Origin: Akkermansiaceae bacterium
GTDB lineage: Bacteria; Verrucomicrobiota; Verrucomicrobiia; Verrucomicrobiales; Akkermansiaceae
Assembly (NCBI GenBank): GCA_025363295.1
Contig: JANYEC010000021.1
Span: 1 to 36,755, forward strand
Direction of reading: 5' to 3'
DNA length: 36,755 nucleotides
The position numbers and the translations under genes were made by a program. The notes below the pieces were generated by a model, which did no database searches, was not told the DNA's origin, and was given only the letters and a program-made list of their open reading frames with translations. Below, piece by piece: positions 36,370 through 36,755 of the stretch. The stretch's first letter is position 1, and each line of letters starts with the position of its first letter.

Positions 36370-36755
36370 AATGAGGTGCAACTGTATTCTGGACCAAAAT
36401 TCTCTTAATTGTTAGAGTAGTTTTTGGCCTCGAATTGGGCCGGGGTTTGGTAGGCGAGGGCGGAGTGTTTGCGGTGATGGTTGTAGTAGGATTCGATGAA
36501 GTCGAAGATCTCGAGACGGGCGTCGGCCTCGTTGCTGAAGGTTCCGCCTTGGAGCATTTCGTTCTTGAGGGTGCCCATGAATGATTCGGTCCAAGCGTTG
36601 TGGTAGGGGTTGGCGCGGGCCGACATGCTCTGGAGGATCCCGGCGGCGTCCAGCATTTGCCGGTGGCTGCGGCTGCCATATTGGCTCCCGCGATCACTGT
36701 GGAAAATGAGCCCAGGTGCGATGGTGCGAGAGCCGAGAGCTTGCTTGAGGGCGTC
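36370..36755 (-). mobile_element. IS3-family insertion sequence, one end only
   Basis: The transposase gene runs off the window. The boundary on the left is taken to be shortly after the stop codon, in about 36370-36404, near TGAGGTGCAACTGTATTCTG, but no target duplication or terminal inverted repeat can be checked. The start coordinate is therefore an estimate. Confidence 0.6.
36405..36755 (-). CDS. IS3-family transposase (OrfB), C-terminal part, cut by the window edge
   Basis: The frame enters from the right edge of the window and reads to a TAA at 36405-36407. It contains IFHSDRGSQYGS, with the second catalytic Asp of the DDE integrase core, then GNPYHNAWTES-like sequence (ARANPYHNAWTESFMGTLK), where the catalytic Glu follows in the NE/KNE block (TLKNEML), and YNHHRKHSALAYQTPAQF, the classical IS3 ending. 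The rest of the element and its OrfA are outside. The nearby sequence at about 36370-36404 should contain the element's inner end, but a terminal repeat cannot be fixed without the other end. Confidence 0.9.
   Translation of the reverse strand, partial: DALKQALGSRTIAPGLIFHSDRGSQYGSRSHRQMLDAAGILQSMSARANPYHNAWTESFMGTLKNEMLQGGTFSNEADARLEIFDFIESYYNHHRKHSALAYQTPAQFEAKNYSNN

Noticed and set aside
35866..36408. 180-residue open frame on the plus strand
   Set aside because: It runs over the lipoprotein gene and its terminator in antisense and reads as low-complexity Arg/Phe/Gly-rich sequence.

Overview
The window reads as a chromosomal segment of a Gram-negative, carbohydrate-degrading bacterium, most likely a member of Verrucomicrobiota. 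The supporting features are two secreted GH29 fucosidases side by side, an LptF/LptG-family permease (so an LPS-type outer membrane), a PVC-type propeller/HEAT/cytochrome c dehydrogenase, a PEP-CTERM protein and a C-terminally extended SecG. This assignment is by inference from gene content; no rRNA or tRNA was seen. No CRISPR array, prophage or conjugative system was seen.

Region 1 (about 166-13195, + strand) is a glycan-degradation locus in which nearly every product has a signal peptide. In order it holds an esterase, a sialate O-acetylesterase-type SGNH esterase, a broken SGNH hydrolase (pseudogene), a GH127 beta-L-arabinofuranosidase-type enzyme, two GH29 alpha-L-fucosidases, an unclassified TIM-barrel glycosidase-like protein and a large secreted alpha/beta hydrolase. 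No SusC/SusD pair, sugar transporter or regulator is present here. The combination suggests deacylation plus removal of L-fucose and L-arabinose-type (or related) sugars from an acetylated, branched polysaccharide. Base composition varies across the locus: the GH127 gene and the last two genes look more AT-rich than the esterases and fucosidases.

Region 2 (13291-18313) is membrane and envelope housekeeping: a SulP anion transporter and an LptF/LptG permease on the minus strand, a PlsC-like acyltransferase on the plus strand, and a fatty-acid desaturase on the minus strand. Region 3 (18544-27532) holds ribosomal protein bS21, an AddB-like nuclease, the PVC cytochrome c dehydrogenase, a HupE/UreJ membrane protein, SecG and a rhomboid protease. 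Region 4 (27551-31354) holds an intergenic repeat, an acyltransferase-3 protein, a stray 3' fragment of another acyltransferase, an O-antigen ligase/polymerase-like protein and phosphatidylglycerophosphate synthase, so it concerns surface glycans and lipids. Region 5 (31457-36755) holds 6-phosphogluconate dehydrogenase, a DEDDy exonuclease, a CapK/PaaK-type adenylating enzyme, a PEP-CTERM protein, a small lipoprotein and the 3' part of an IS3-family transposase cut by the window edge.

The least explained material is the pair of genes at 9736-13195, which I cannot place in a named family with confidence. The degraded SGNH hydrolase (with a reconstructable one-base frameshift) and the orphan acyltransferase fragment show recent gene decay.
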